64,000 nucleotides of DNA, taken from NCBI RefSeq assembly GCF_023147505.1, contig NZ_JAHXPB010000001.1, forward strand, positions 496,001-560,000. Reading direction: 5' to 3'. The DNA comes from Brevundimonas sp. EYE_349 (GTDB taxonomy: Bacteria > Pseudomonadota > Alphaproteobacteria > Caulobacterales > Caulobacteraceae). Each line of letters opens with the position of its first letter. Position 1 is the first letter of the stretch. This document shows, piece after piece, positions 1 to 8,784 of the stretch. Under the pieces are notes generated by a model, which searched no databases, was not told the DNA's origin, and was given only the letters and a program-made list of their open reading frames with translations. A program made the translations under genes and the position numbers.

Positions 1-609
1 GGCGAAATAGAAGTCGCACTTGGCGTCGTTGATCTCGGCGTTCTCATTGGCGATGCGGGCCGAAGGTTCGTCGATGTCGGTGCCGACAGCGATGGGCGTG
101 CCCGTCTTGGCCGCAGCAATGGCCAGGACCCCCGTGCCGCAGCCGACGTCCAGCACCTTGTCGAAGGTCTCGGTCTCCAACAGTTTGTCGAACGCCTCCA
201 GACAGCCGACCGTCGTGCCGTGGTGGCCCGTGCCGAAGGCGGCGCCCGCGTCGATCTTCAGGTTCACACGGCCTTCCGGCACCTTGCCCTGATCGTGCGC
301 GCCATAGACGAAGAACCGCCCGGCCTCGACCGGCGGCAGGCCCGACAGCGACATGGCGAGCCAGTCGGCGTCGGCCAGTTTCTCGACCTCCACCGTCACC
401 GCATGGTCGGCCAGAACCGCCTTCAGCCCCTCCACCTCGTCGTCGGTCGTGGGAAAGGCGTCGATGCGCCAGATCCCGCGATCCTCGTCCTCTTCCAGGA
501 TGGAATAGGTCGCGCCCTCCAGCCGGGGATCGAGGTCGATGGCGGCGGCGGCGGCCTCGGCGGCGGCTCGGGGGCCGCGGGCGATTATCTGAAGAGCGGA
601 CTCGGACAT
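1..609 (-). CDS. prmA: Ribosomal protein L11 methyltransferase PrmA (partial, C-terminus off the window)
   Basis: The first 203 codons are visible on the minus strand; the reading frame is still open at base 1. The translation begins [13 protein letters not shown] and carries the class I SAM-dependent methyltransferase core: an FGTGHHGTT stretch typical of PrmA, then [17 protein letters not shown] (motif I, the SAM-binding glycine loop) and [14 protein letters not shown] (acidic loop). PrmA trimethylates ribosomal protein L11 in the cytoplasm. The start at 609 is the ATG that preserves the N-terminal substrate-recognition domain. It is divergent from the Ala/Lys-rich gene at 704. Family assignment is confident; the catalytic C-terminal part lies outside the window. 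Confidence 0.93.
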   Translation of the reverse strand, partial: MSESALQIIARGPRAAAEAAAAAIDLDPRLEGATYSILEEDEDRGIWRIDAFPTTDDEVEGLKAVLADHAVTVEVEKLADADWLAMSLSGLPPVEAGRFFVYGAHDQGKVPEGRVNLKIDAGAAFGTGHHGTTVGCLEAFDKLLETETFDKVLDVGCGTGVLAIAAAKTGTPIAVGTDIDEPSARIANENAEINDAKCDFYFA

Positions 610-703
610 TTCTCAAACACCGGTATCATGGCGAATCATTGCGGCCCGGCGCTGTGCTGGCCCGTTTGTCGCGTTCGTCTAAACCGAGGGGTCGGGGAAA
701 TAC

Positions 704-1378
704 ATGGCCAAAGCACCATCCGCGTCTAAACCTGCCGCCGAAAAGCCGGCGACCGCCAAACCGGCGGCCAAGAAAGCCGCCGCTCCGAAAGCCGTGAAGC
801 CCGCAGAACCGGCCAAGGCTGCGCCCAAGACCGCAGCCGCCAAGGCCCCGAACGTCAAGGCTCCGACCGCGAAGGCTGCACCCGCCAAGACCGCTGCGCC
901 AAAGACTGCAGCCCCCAAGGCGGCTGCACCGAAGGCCGCCACGCCTGCCGCGACCAAGGCGGCCGCACCCGCTAAGAAGGCTGCGCCCGCCAAGGCCGCA
1001 ACGCCCAAACCCGCCGCCAAGGCGCCTGCGGCGAAGTCGGCCGCTGCAAAGCCGGCCGCCAAGACTGCGCCCAAGGCCGCCGCGAAACCTGCGGCGAAGA
1101 CCACCGCACCCAAGGCTGCCGCTCCGAAGACCGCCTCGCCGAAGGCCGCTGTAGCGCCCAAGGCCGAAACCAAGGCTCCGGTCGCCGCCGCGCCGCCCGC
1201 TCCGGCTCCCGCGCCCGATCCGAAGCCCGTCGAAACGCCCAAGCCGACCGAAGCCGCCAAACCCGCAGAGGCGGCGAAGCCCGCTCCGGCTGCCACGCCG
1301 AAGGCGGAAGCGCCCAGGGCGGAAGAGAGCAAGGGCTTCTTCGCCAAGCTGGGCGACATGATCTTCGGCAAACGCTGA
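704..1378 (+). CDS. Ala/Lys/Pro-rich low-complexity protein, histone H1-like
   Basis: A 224-residue protein made almost wholly of AAPK, AKPA and KAAAPK-type repeats (residues about 1-200), with a short non-repetitive C-terminus ending GFFAKLGDMIFGKR. It resembles bacterial histone H1-like or PAKKA-repeat proteins that bind nucleic acid through lysines. The last 75 residues become richer in Pro and Glu (EAAKPAEAAKP). The plus strand is chosen because the C-terminal amphipathic tail is non-repetitive and a perfect hairpin terminator follows at 1401-1429. Antisense frames are also open but only as low-complexity Gly/Ala/Arg strings. Function is inferred from composition only; the tail could instead be a membrane- or protein-binding anchor. 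Confidence 0.75.
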   Translation: MAKAPSASKPAAEKPATAKPAAKKAAAPKAVKPAEPAKAAPKTAAAKAPNVKAPTAKAAPAKTAAPKTAAPKAAAPKAATPAATKAAAPAKKAAPAKAATPKPAAKAPAAKSAAAKPAAKTAPKAAAKPAAKTTAPKAAAPKTASPKAAVAPKAETKAPVAAAPPAPAPAPDPKPVETPKPTEAAKPAEAAKPAPAATPKAEAPRAEESKGFFAKLGDMIFGKR

Positions 1379-1400
1379 TTTCGGACATCCCGCCAACCGG

Positions 1401-1431
1401 ATCGCCGGACGGAGCCACCGTCCGGCGATTT
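1401..1431 (+). terminator. Hairpin terminator after the Ala/Lys-rich gene
   Basis: A perfect 12-bp stem (ATCGCCGGACGG at 1401-1412 and its complement at 1418-1429) with a 5-nt AGCCA loop, followed by TT and a TTT shortly after. It lies 22 bp past the stop codon at 1378. The U tract is weak, so termination strength is uncertain. Confidence 0.7.
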
Positions 1432-1491
1432 GCGTTTAAGCTCACGCCCAGGCGCTAGTGCGCCGCACCGAAGTTGAGATGGAGATCGCCC

Positions 1492-1674
1492 GTGGCGGGA
1501 CTGAAGGACAAACGCGGCTTCATCGACAAGGACCGGCTGGACCTGTCCGAACGTCAGGCGGTCGAATACTGGATGAAACGCTGGGGCGTGACGCGCGATC
1601 AGATCACAGCCGCCCACCGCAAAGTCGGCCGCATGACCAAGGATATCGCCGCCGAACTAGGCAAGAAGCGCTGA
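1492..1674 (+). CDS. DUF3606 domain protein
   Basis: A 60-residue basic protein (if started at GTG 1492) containing the DUF3606 pattern: DKDRLDLSERQAVEYWMKRWGV followed by TRDQITAAHRKVG and a C-terminal DIAAELGKKR. The GTG at 1492 is preferred over an upstream codon at 1474 because GGAG lies at 1481-1484, seven bases upstream, and the conserved domain begins almost at once. DUF3606 proteins are small, often found in soil and plant-associated proteobacteria, and have no established function. It stands alone between the Ala/Lys-rich gene and a helicase. Confidence 0.72.
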   Translation: MAGLKDKRGFIDKDRLDLSERQAVEYWMKRWGVTRDQITAAHRKVGRMTKDIAAELGKKR

Positions 1675-1891
1675 TCCAAGCTGCCGATCACTCCAAGGAT
1701 ATCGATCGGACCCAGCCCGCCCTACCCCTGCTGGGCCGCGCGCAAAAACCATGAATACTTGACTTTGGCGCAGGGGCTTCTATATGCCCCCCAGCCTCGG
1801 GACAGGTCTGCGATACGCGCCGCCCGCTCGCCCAAAGAGGGGCGGTTCCGTCGCTGCTATGCACGCAGACGCTTTATCTTCCCTAGGATTC

Positions 1892-3436
1892 ATGACCGAA
1901 TTTTCCCAACTGGGCCTTTCGCCCACGACCCTGAAGGCCGTCGCAGAGACGGGCTACACGACCGCCACCCCCATTCAAGAACAGGCCATTCCGGTCGCCT
2001 TGGCCGGACGCGATGTTCTGGGCATCGCCCAGACCGGCACAGGCAAGACCGCCGCCTTCACCCTGCCCCTCGTCGAGCGGCTGGCGACGGGCCGCGCCCG
2101 CGCCCGGATGCCCCGCGCCATCGTCCTGGCCCCCACCCGCGAACTGGCCGACCAGGTCGCCGAGAGCTTCGCCAAATACGCCAAGGGCACCAAGCTTAGC
2201 TGGGTGCTGCTGATCGGCGGCGTTTCCATGGGCGACCAGGTCGCGGCGCTGAACAAGGGTGTCGATGTGCTGATCGCCACGCCCGGCCGCCTGCTGGACC
2301 TGTTCGAGCGCGGCAAGATGCTGCTGACAGGTGTCGAGATCATGGTCGTCGATGAAGCCGACCGCATGCTCGACATGGGCTTCATCCCCGACATCGAGCG
2401 CATTTTCAAACTGACGCCGCCGCGTCGCCAGACCCTGTTCTTCTCGGCGACCATGCCGCCCGAGATCACCCGCCTGACGACCGCCTTCCTCAAGGATCCG
2501 ACCCGGATCGAGGCCTCGCGTCCGGCGATGACGGCCGACACCATCACCCAGTATCTGGTCCGCATCCCGACCAGCGACCCCAAGGCCAAGCGCACTGCTC
2601 TGCGCGTCCTGATCGAACGATCCGACGTCAAGAACGGCATCGTCTTCTGCAACCGCAAGTCCGAAGTCGATATCGTCGCCAAGTCCTTGCAGAAGCACGG
2701 TTTCGACGCCGCCGCCATCCACGGGGACCTGGATCAGGCCCACCGGATGAAGACTCTAGCCGACTTCCGCGCCGGCAATTTGAAAATCCTGGTCGCCTCC
2801 GACGTCGCCGCGCGCGGTCTGGACATCCCGGACGTCAGTCACGTCTTCAACTACGACGTCTCGCACCACGCCGACGACTATGTTCACCGCATCGGCCGCA
2901 CCGGTCGCGCGGGTCGCCTGGGCCAAGCCTTCATGATCGTGACCCCGTCCGACGACAAGTCGCTGGATAAGGTGCTGAAGCTGATCAAGAAGGACCCGGA
3001 AGAACTGGTCTTGGACGACATCGACTTCGCCGCCATCAAGGATGGTCCGCGCCGTGACGACAAGCGCGGCGGTCGTGAACGGTCCGGCGAACGTGGGCGT
3101 GGACGCGCGCGGGGCGCCGAAACCCCGATCGTCGAACCGACCGAAGTCGCCGTCGCCGCCGACGCTCAGGACGCCGAACCCACGCGCAGCCGCAGCCGCC
3201 GCAAGGCGCGCCCCGACGCCAAGGTCGAGGTGGAAGCCCCATTGGCCATGGTCGAGGCCTCAGCCCCGGTCGAGACGCCGCGCGCCGCACGCGCCGACCG
3301 CGAACCTCAGCTGCTTCAGTCCGACCGTCGCGGCGACCGCAAGCCTGTCCGCGAGGACAACGGGCGTCAGGGCGTGCGGGGTTTCGGCGACGACATACCG
3401 GCTTTCCTGCGCCGCTCTGTGGTTGTCCGCGCCTGA
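1892..3436 (+). CDS. DEAD-box ATP-dependent RNA helicase (RhlE-like)
   Basis: About 514 residues from ATG 1892, which has AGGA just upstream (1885-1888); a longer reading from 1784 or 1859 adds non-conserved residues. Helicase motifs appear in order: Q motif (GYTTATPIQEQAIP), motif I AQTGTGKT, PTREL, GG, TPGR, motif II DEAD (VVDEADRMLD), motif III SAT, then the second RecA lobe with ARGLDIP and HRIGRTGRAG. The last 150 residues form a charged, Arg-rich, low-complexity tail typical of RhlE-type helicases that act on rRNA or in cold adaptation and mRNA decay. Monocistronic. A hairpin (AAACGGCG at 3449-3456, CGCCGTTT at 3470-3477) follows the stop. Confidence 0.93.
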   Translation: MTEFSQLGLSPTTLKAVAETGYTTATPIQEQAIPVALAGRDVLGIAQTGTGKTAAFTLPLVERLATGRARARMPRAIVLAPTRELADQVAESFAKYAKGTKLSWVLLIGGVSMGDQVAALNKGVDVLIATPGRLLDLFERGKMLLTGVEIMVVDEADRMLDMGFIPDIERIFKLTPPRRQTLFFSATMPPEITRLTTAFLKDPTRIEASRPAMTADTITQYLVRIPTSDPKAKRTALRVLIERSDVKNGIVFCNRKSEVDIVAKSLQKHGFDAAAIHGDLDQAHRMKTLADFRAGNLKILVASDVAARGLDIPDVSHVFNYDVSHHADDYVHRIGRTGRAGRLGQAFMIVTPSDDKSLDKVLKLIKKDPEELVLDDIDFAAIKDGPRRDDKRGGRERSGERGRGRARGAETPIVEPTEVAVAADAQDAEPTRSRSRRKARPDAKVEVEAPLAMVEASAPVETPRAARADREPQLLQSDRRGDRKPVREDNGRQGVRGFGDDIPAFLRRSVVVRA

Positions 3437-3448
3437 TTTGACGACAAG

Positions 3449-3477
3449 AAACGGCGTGCAGAAAATCCGCGCCGTTT
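3449..3477 (+). terminator. Hairpin after helicase gene
   Basis: Eight-bp perfect stem AAACGGCG/CGCCGTTT with a 13-nt loop, starting 13 bp after the helicase stop. The right arm ends in TTT. Probable intrinsic terminator, modest strength. Confidence 0.5.
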
Positions 3478-3549
3478 ACCCTGCATTACGGAACAGCCCT
3501 TAGTCTCCACCTCCAAGACGTTCCCAGAACGGGGCCGGGGGAAAGACGA

Positions 3550-4611
3550 ATGTCCAAACAGGTCGAGACGGCGCTACGGGGCCCGCAAGCTTACGCCCTG
3601 GCGCGCAACGTCATCGCCGAGATGGAAAAGGCGGGCGTTTGGCCCACGCCGCTGAACTTCGAACTCTGGCTCCATTACGTCAGCGATCCCGACGGCGCCC
3701 TGGCGCGTGAGATTCGCCTGCTTCTCGAACAATCGGTCGCCATCTCCGACAAGACCGCCGAAATGCTGGCCGCCGAATTCCTGCCGCGCGGCCGTCTGCC
3801 GGACCAGATTCGCGATGTCGGCGCCGTTCTGGACCGCGAGCTGGCCAGCGTCGCCAACGCCATCGCCATGGCTCACAAGACCCAGGCCGATTACGGCGAG
3901 ACCCTGGCCGACGCCTCCCACACCATGGAAAACGCCGAGGATCCGACGGCCCTGAAGTCCCTGGTCGGCGGCCTGACCACGGCGACCAAGCGGGTGCGCC
4001 GCGAGACGGCCATCCTGGAGAAGCGGCTGGAGAAGTCGAACAAGGAAGTCATTCGCCTGCGCGAGAACCTGGAGCAGGTCCGTCGCGACGCCATGACCGA
4101 CGCCCTGACCAACCTGGCCAACCGCAAGGCGTTCGACGAACGGCTGGAAGCCGCCTGCGCGCCTGACGACGCTTCGCCGCTAGGTCTGGCCATCCTCGAC
4201 ATCGACCATTTCAAGCGTTTCAACGACACCTGGGGTCATCAGACGGGCGATCAGGTTCTGCGCTACGTCTCCACCGTCCTGTCCATTATCTGCGGCAATC
4301 ACCGATTCGCCGCGCGGTTCGGGGGCGAAGAGTTTGCGATCATCTTCCCGGGCGAGAGCGCCGGCGTGGTGATGGCCGCCCTTGAAAGCATTCGCAGCGA
4401 CGTGGCCTCTCGCGCTCTGCGCCGGCGCTCGACCAACGACGACCTGGGCTCTGTCACGATATCGGCTGGTTTCGCCCAGCGCCGCAAGGGCGAAACGGCC
4501 GCCAGCCTGCTGGAACGCGCCGACGCCGCGCTTTACGATTCCAAGCGCAAGGGGCGCAACTGCATCACCGCCGCCCCTGCGGCGGACCCGGCGCAGCGAC
4601 AAGTCGCCTGA
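3550..4611 (+). CDS. Diguanylate cyclase (GGDEF domain)
   Basis: 353 residues. The N-terminal 160 residues are a mostly helical region without a recognised sensor domain or transmembrane segment, ending in a charged coiled-coil-like stretch (TAILEKRLEKSNKEVIRLRENLEQVRRD). The GGDEF domain follows (about 178-340): DALTNLANRKAFDERL, LDIDHFKRFNDTWGH and the active-site motif GGEEF at residues 258-262. It should make cyclic di-GMP from two GTP in the cytoplasm. The position of the product-inhibition RxxD I-site reads GNHR, so allosteric inhibition through the canonical I-site seems absent. RBS GGGGGAAAG-like sequence lies before ATG 3550. The plsC gene follows after 42 bp. Confidence 0.93.
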   Translation: MSKQVETALRGPQAYALARNVIAEMEKAGVWPTPLNFELWLHYVSDPDGALAREIRLLLEQSVAISDKTAEMLAAEFLPRGRLPDQIRDVGAVLDRELASVANAIAMAHKTQADYGETLADASHTMENAEDPTALKSLVGGLTTATKRVRRETAILEKRLEKSNKEVIRLRENLEQVRRDAMTDALTNLANRKAFDERLEAACAPDDASPLGLAILDIDHFKRFNDTWGHQTGDQVLRYVSTVLSIICGNHRFAARFGGEEFAIIFPGESAGVVMAALESIRSDVASRALRRRSTNDDLGSVTISAGFAQRRKGETAASLLERADAALYDSKRKGRNCITAAPAADPAQRQVA

Positions 4612-4653
4612 TAACGGGCCTGACAAGGCCAAGCTTTCTGCCATAGTCGCCCG

Positions 4654-5406
4654 ATGCGCAGCTTCGCCTTCAACATCGCCTACTGGATTCTTTCGATCGG
4701 CTATGGCCTGACCGCCGCCTTCGCGGCGCTGGCGCCTGGTCGCGGGCCGGCCAGCTGGGTCATCCGCCGCTATGTAAAGCGCATGGTCCAGGCCATGGCC
4801 CTGTTCGCCGGCATCCGCCTGCGGGTGCTGGGCAGGGAGCGACTGCCCGAAGGGGCCTTCATCATCGCCTCCAAGCACCAGAGTTGGGGCGACGGCTTCG
4901 CCACCTATGATCAGTTCGACGACCTGGCTTTCGTCACCGGCGACCACCTAGAGAAGTTTCCTTTGCTAGGCGGGGTGCTCAAGAAACTGGGGGCCATCGT
5001 CGTCAACTCCTGCGGCGGCCACGAAGCCCGAAAGGCCCTGGCCATGCGCGCCGCCGAAGCCCGCGCCGAAAACCGGAAGATTCTGATCTATCCCGAGGGT
5101 CACCTGGCCCCCGTTGGCCAGAAGTTCAAATATCGGTCGGGCGTCTGGCACATGTATCGCGACTTCGACATGCCGGTCGTTCCGCTGGCCACCAACCTCG
5201 GCCTGTTCTGGCCTGAGGAGAAGTATGAGAAGCACCCAGGCACGGCCACGCTCGACTTCCTGGAACCGATCCCGACCGGCTTGAAGAAAGAAGAGTTCAT
5301 GGCTCATCTGGAAGCGGTGATAGAGGCCCGCTCCGCCGAGCTGGTCGCCGAGGCCAGGGGTCAGCCCGTTTCGCCTGCCGTGCTGATCGACACCCCGGCT
5401 AGGTAG
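4654..5406 (+). CDS. plsC: 1-acyl-sn-glycerol-3-phosphate acyltransferase (PlsC family)
   Basis: 250 residues with an N-terminal hydrophobic segment (residues 4-26) and the acyltransferase HX4D motif as KHQSWGD. The second block FPLLGGVLKKLGAIVVN, the YPEGHLAP block (equivalent to the PEGTR motif) and MPVVPLATNLG complete the LPLAT fold. It acylates lysophosphatidic acid at the membrane to give phosphatidic acid. The PEGT block is altered to PEGH, which also occurs in divergent family members, so the exact acyl acceptor is uncertain. Its last codons overlap the convergent TfoX-like gene by 8 bp. Confidence 0.88.
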   Translation: MRSFAFNIAYWILSIGYGLTAAFAALAPGRGPASWVIRRYVKRMVQAMALFAGIRLRVLGRERLPEGAFIIASKHQSWGDGFATYDQFDDLAFVTGDHLEKFPLLGGVLKKLGAIVVNSCGGHEARKALAMRAAEARAENRKILIYPEGHLAPVGQKFKYRSGVWHMYRDFDMPVVPLATNLGLFWPEEKYEKHPGTATLDFLEPIPTGLKKEEFMAHLEAVIEARSAELVAEARGQPVSPAVLIDTPAR

Positions 5407-5758
5407 CGGGTCTCGGCTTCTTCCCCGAGACCTTCTTCAGCGCAACCTCCAACGACCGCCGCGCCCAGGCGACCGCTTCCTCGGGATCGTCCAACGCCGT
5501 TTCCGGCAGAGTCCAATAGCTCATGCTCAGGGTCCGACCGTGCTTGGTCGGAAAGGTGAAGGGCCGCGACCCGGCCGCCACGAACGCCTCGCCCAGAGCG
5601 TCATCGCCCTTCAGCCAGACCACGCCGTGGTCCAACAGAGCGAAGATCACGCCAGAGGCATAGACCCCCGCGCCGCCGAACATCCGCTTGATCTCCAGCC
5701 GCGCCAGGCCGGCGAAATGCTCGCGCACCCATTCGCCGAAGTCCGCATCATAGGCCAC
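5399..5758 (-). CDS. TfoX/Sxy N-terminal domain protein
   Basis: 119 residues matching the TfoX N-terminal domain: KRMFGGAGVYASGVIFALLDHGVVWLK and FTFPTKHGRTLSMSYWTLPE are characteristic. The separate C-terminal helix-hairpin-helix domain of enterobacterial Sxy is absent, as usual in alphaproteobacteria. Full-length Sxy promotes competence gene expression with CRP; for N-domain-only proteins no such role is proven. It is immediately downstream (1 bp) of sufA on the same strand, so it may be read through from the SUF operon, although its function suggests no link. Confidence 0.85.
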   Translation of the reverse strand: MAYDADFGEWVREHFAGLARLEIKRMFGGAGVYASGVIFALLDHGVVWLKGDDALGEAFVAAGSRPFTFPTKHGRTLSMSYWTLPETALDDPEEAVAWARRSLEVALKKVSGKKPRPAT

Positions 5759-5759
5759 G

Positions 5760-6149
5760 TCAGGCGCTGGCGGCCGGCACGATGGTCACGCTCTCGCCGC
5801 AGCCGCAGGCGTCCGTCTGGTTCGGATTATTGAACACGAATTTGGACGAAAGCCGCGTCGTCTCGTAGTCGATCTCGGTGCCGATCAGGAACAGCACGGC
5901 CTTGGGCTCGATCAGGATGGTCACGCCCTTGTCCTCGACCACCTCATCCAGCGGCTCGACCGCATCGGCATAGGCGAAGGTGTATTCTTGCCCCGCGCAG
6001 CCACCGTTCTTGACGCCGATGCGCAGACCGATGTGGTCATTCTCCGCGTTGTCCAGGATTTCACGCACGCGCTCGGCGGCGGCGTCGGTCAGGGTGACGG
6101 CCTTGGGGCGCGGACGACGCGGGCGGGATGTGGCTTGAAGCTCGGTCAT
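5760..6149 (-). CDS. sufA: SufA/IscA-type Fe-S cluster carrier (HesB family)
   Basis: 129 residues from ATG 6149, which overlaps the sufT stop as TGATG. The A-type carrier cysteines are present: NGGCAGQEYTF (first Cys) and the C-terminal DACGCGESVTI pair. The protein accepts a nascent Fe-S cluster from the SufBCD scaffold and passes it to apo-proteins. An N-terminal basic extension (SRPRRPRPK) precedes the domain. Last SUF gene of the operon. Confidence 0.92.
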   Translation of the reverse strand: MTELQATSRPRRPRPKAVTLTDAAAERVREILDNAENDHIGLRIGVKNGGCAGQEYTFAYADAVEPLDEVVEDKGVTILIEPKAVLFLIGTEIDYETTRLSSKFVFNNPNQTDACGCGESVTIVPAASA

Positions 6150-6538
6150 CAGAACATATTCAAGGCGAGTTTCGCCTCGTCGCTCATCTTGGAGGAATCC
6201 CACGGCGGGTCGAACACCAGATTGGCCTTGGCGCTACGCACGCCCTCGACCTTCTCCACCGCCGTCTCGACCCAGCCCGGCATCTCGCCCGCGACCGGGC
6301 AACCGGGCGCCGTCAGGGTCATGTCCACCACCACGTCGCGATCGTCGTTCACGTCCACGCGATAGATCAGGCCCAGCTCATAGATGTCGACCGGGATTTC
6401 CGGGTCATAGACGGTCTTCAGCGCCTCGATCAGGTCTTCGGTCAGCTTGTCCAGCTCACCCTGCGACAAGGCGCTCTTCTGGGGTTCGTCCCAGGCGGTC
6501 TGGAAGGCGTCGCTGTCTTGAAGGGTCTCGTCGGTCAT
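6149..6538 (-). CDS. sufT: SUF-associated MIP18/DUF59 family protein SufT
   Basis: 129 residues. The core (from ELDKLTEDLIEALKTVYDPEIPVDIYELGLIYRVDV) is a classic DUF59/MIP18 domain, with DMTLTAPGCPVAGEMPGWVE containing the conserved Cys. Members help mature Fe-S proteins, probably by cluster trafficking. It sits between sufS (6 bp gap) and sufA (1-nt overlap), which fits a role in the same pathway. The N-terminal 25 residues are acidic and unconserved. Confidence 0.9.
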   Translation of the reverse strand: MTDETLQDSDAFQTAWDEPQKSALSQGELDKLTEDLIEALKTVYDPEIPVDIYELGLIYRVDVNDDRDVVVDMTLTAPGCPVAGEMPGWVETAVEKVEGVRSAKANLVFDPPWDSSKMSDEAKLALNMF

Positions 6539-6544
6539 CGGGCT

Positions 6545-7783
6545 TTACACAAAGAAGTTCCGCGCCTTGATCAGCGCGTCCACGAAGGCGTCCGTATCCT
6601 CCAGGGTGTTATATAGGGCGAAGGAGGCGCGCGTGCTCGACGTCACGCCCAATCTTTTCGCCAGCGGCTCGGCGCAGTGGGTTCCGGCCCGCACGGCGAC
6701 GCCGTAGCGGTCCATGATCTGGGCCACGTCATGGGCGTGCGCGCCTTCTACGGCGAAGGTTAGAAGTGCGCCCTTGCCCTCGGCCTGGCCCAGAATCCGC
6801 AGCCAGTTCTGACCCTGAAGCCGATCCAGCGCATGCTGATACAGGGCATGTTCATGCGCCTGCACCGCCGCGCGGTCATATTGCGCCAGCCAGTCCAGCG
6901 CCACGCCCAGACCGATGGCCTCCAGGATCGGCGGCGTGCCGGCCTCGAACCGATGCGGCGGCTTGGCGTATCTGATCTGATCCTGAGCCACCGTCTCGAT
7001 CATCTCCCCGCCCCCCTGATAGGGCGGTAGAGTCTCCAGCGCCTCGGCCTTGCCATACAGGGCGCCGATGCCGGTGGGCGCAAACAGCTTGTGGCCCGTG
7101 ATCACATAGAAGTCGCAGCCGATGGCCTGGACATCCGGCGTCGCATGGACCGCGCCCTGACAGCCGTCGATCAGCACCTGCGCACCAGCCGCATGGGCCA
7201 GTCGCGTAATCTCGGCGACCGGATTGATGGTGCCCAGCACGTTCGACATATGGGTCACCGCGACCATGCGCGTCCTTGGGCCCAACAGGTCGACGTAGGC
7301 CGCCATGTCCAGCGCGCCGTCGTCCTTGATCGGCGCCCATTTCAGCACCGCGCCGTAGCGCTCACGCAGAAAATGCCACGGCACGATGTTGGAGTGGTGC
7401 TCCATCTCGGTGACGATGATCTCGTCGCCCGGCTGGATCGACAGGCCCAGCCCGTTGGCCACCAGATTGATCGCCTCAGTCCCGCCCTTGGTCCAGACGA
7501 TCTGGTCCGAGGTTTCCGCATTCAGGAACCGCGCCACGATCTCGCGCGCCTTCTCGAACGCCTCGGTCGCTTCGTTCGACAGGGTGTGCAGGCCGCGGTG
7601 GACGTTGGCGTAGCCGCCCTCCATCGTCGCGACCAGAGCGTCGATCACCGCGCGCGGCTTCTGCGCCGAGGCGGCGTTGTCCAGATAGATCAGCGGCTTG
7701 CCGTTCACCTGTCGCGACAGGATCGGAAACTGCGCCCGCACGGCGTAGGGATCGAACGTGGTCACAAGCGCGCCGTCAGCCAT
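6545..7783 (-). CDS. sufS: Cysteine desulfurase SufS
   Basis: 412 residues, PLP-dependent group II desulfurase. Visible features: YLDNAASAQKP near the N-terminus, MEHHSNIVPW, the PLP lysine in TGHKLFAPTGIGALYG, and the catalytic cysteine in RAGTHCAEPLAKRLG. It removes sulfur from cysteine for the SufBCD scaffold. ATG 7783 (AGAGG and GGGA upstream) overlaps sufD by 22 bp; a GTG at 7765 giving a GTGA overlap is an alternative start. No SufE or SufU partner is encoded in this operon. Confidence 0.93.
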   Translation of the reverse strand: MADGALVTTFDPYAVRAQFPILSRQVNGKPLIYLDNAASAQKPRAVIDALVATMEGGYANVHRGLHTLSNEATEAFEKAREIVARFLNAETSDQIVWTKGGTEAINLVANGLGLSIQPGDEIIVTEMEHHSNIVPWHFLRERYGAVLKWAPIKDDGALDMAAYVDLLGPRTRMVAVTHMSNVLGTINPVAEITRLAHAAGAQVLIDGCQGAVHATPDVQAIGCDFYVITGHKLFAPTGIGALYGKAEALETLPPYQGGGEMIETVAQDQIRYAKPPHRFEAGTPPILEAIGLGVALDWLAQYDRAAVQAHEHALYQHALDRLQGQNWLRILGQAEGKGALLTFAVEGAHAHDVAQIMDRYGVAVRAGTHCAEPLAKRLGVTSSTRASFALYNTLEDTDAFVDALIKARNFFV

Positions 7784-8784
7784 TCCCGCGCCACCTCTCT
7801 TGCGCCCTCGTGATCAATGCGGTCGATGACCTCGATCAGGAAGGCCTGGGTCAGCAGGGCGCGGGCCTCGTCGGCCGGAATGCCGCGCTGCTGCATGTAG
7901 AACAGGGCGCTTTCGTCCAGCGTCCCCACCGTATTGCCGTGCGCGCACTGCACATCGTCGGCATAGATGATCAGTTCCGGCTTGGCGTCGATCTCGGCCC
8001 GTTCGGAGGCGATCAGGGCGTGGTGGCCCATCCGCGCATCAGTCCCGTCCGCCCCGCGCTCAACTACGATCTTGCCCTGGAAGACGCCGCGCGCGGTATC
8101 GCGCGCCACGCCCTTGATCAACTGGCTCGTCGTGCCGTCGGCGGCCAGATGGCTGACGACCGAGGTCACGTCCGCATGGCGCGAACCGTTCAGCAGATAC
8201 AGACCGTCGACCTGTGCGTGAGCGCCTTGCGCGAAATGCTTCACGCGCGTTTCCAGCCGCTGCAACTTGGCGCCGGTCGTTAGGACCGTCTGGCGAAACA
8301 CGCCGCCCGCCTCGACGCGCACATCGGCCTCGGTGATGGAGATGGCGTCCTCGGGCTCCTCGACCAGAACCACGCGCGTCACATCCGCCCCCGCCGCCAC
8401 ATCCAGCTCCAGCCGGTTATGGGCCACATAGGCCGAGCCTGAGCCCTCGTGCGTTTCCAGGAGCAGCAGCCGCGCCCCTGCCCGCGCCGACACCCGCGCG
8501 CTGGCAGTATGGCCCGTGCCGACGGCGTCAGACACATAGCGAAGGCGCAGCGTCTGCTCGCCCGAGGCGATGAAGTCGGTCACGCCGATCGCGCGACCGT
8601 TGGCGAAGATGATCGCCTCGCCGCCCAGGTCGTCGAACACGCCGGGCGCAGACGCTTCCGCCTGCGGCGACGGCTGCGGCGCTTCGCGAAGATACCGCTT
8701 CAGGTCGCTGTACTTCCACGCCTCGACCCGCCTTGTCGGGAAGGTGGAGGCGTCCGTCAGGTCAATCCGGGAAGCGGGCGTCAT
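7762..8784 (-). CDS. sufD: Fe-S assembly scaffold subunit SufD
   Basis: 340 residues. The N-terminus has TRRVEAWKYSDLKRYL (SufD signature) and the C-terminal half is the SufB/SufD beta-helix core with HFAQGAHAQVDGLYLLNG, DAKPELIIYADDVQCAHGNTVG and RGIPADEARALLTQAFL. SufD joins SufB and SufC in the SufBC2D scaffold. It overlaps sufC by 4 bp, indicating translational coupling. Confidence 0.94.
   Translation of the reverse strand: MTPASRIDLTDASTFPTRRVEAWKYSDLKRYLREAPQPSPQAEASAPGVFDDLGGEAIIFANGRAIGVTDFIASGEQTLRLRYVSDAVGTGHTASARVSARAGARLLLLETHEGSGSAYVAHNRLELDVAAGADVTRVVLVEEPEDAISITEADVRVEAGGVFRQTVLTTGAKLQRLETRVKHFAQGAHAQVDGLYLLNGSRHADVTSVVSHLAADGTTSQLIKGVARDTARGVFQGKIVVERGADGTDARMGHHALIASERAEIDAKPELIIYADDVQCAHGNTVGTLDESALFYMQQRGIPADEARALLTQAFLIEVIDRIDHEGAREVAREWLTARL

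Noticed and set aside
626..1617. Long minus-strand frames of 256 and 312 codons opposite the Ala/Lys-rich gene
   Set aside because: They are Gly/Arg/Leu- or Ala-rich shadows of the repeat codons; the plus strand has the non-repetitive tail and a terminator.
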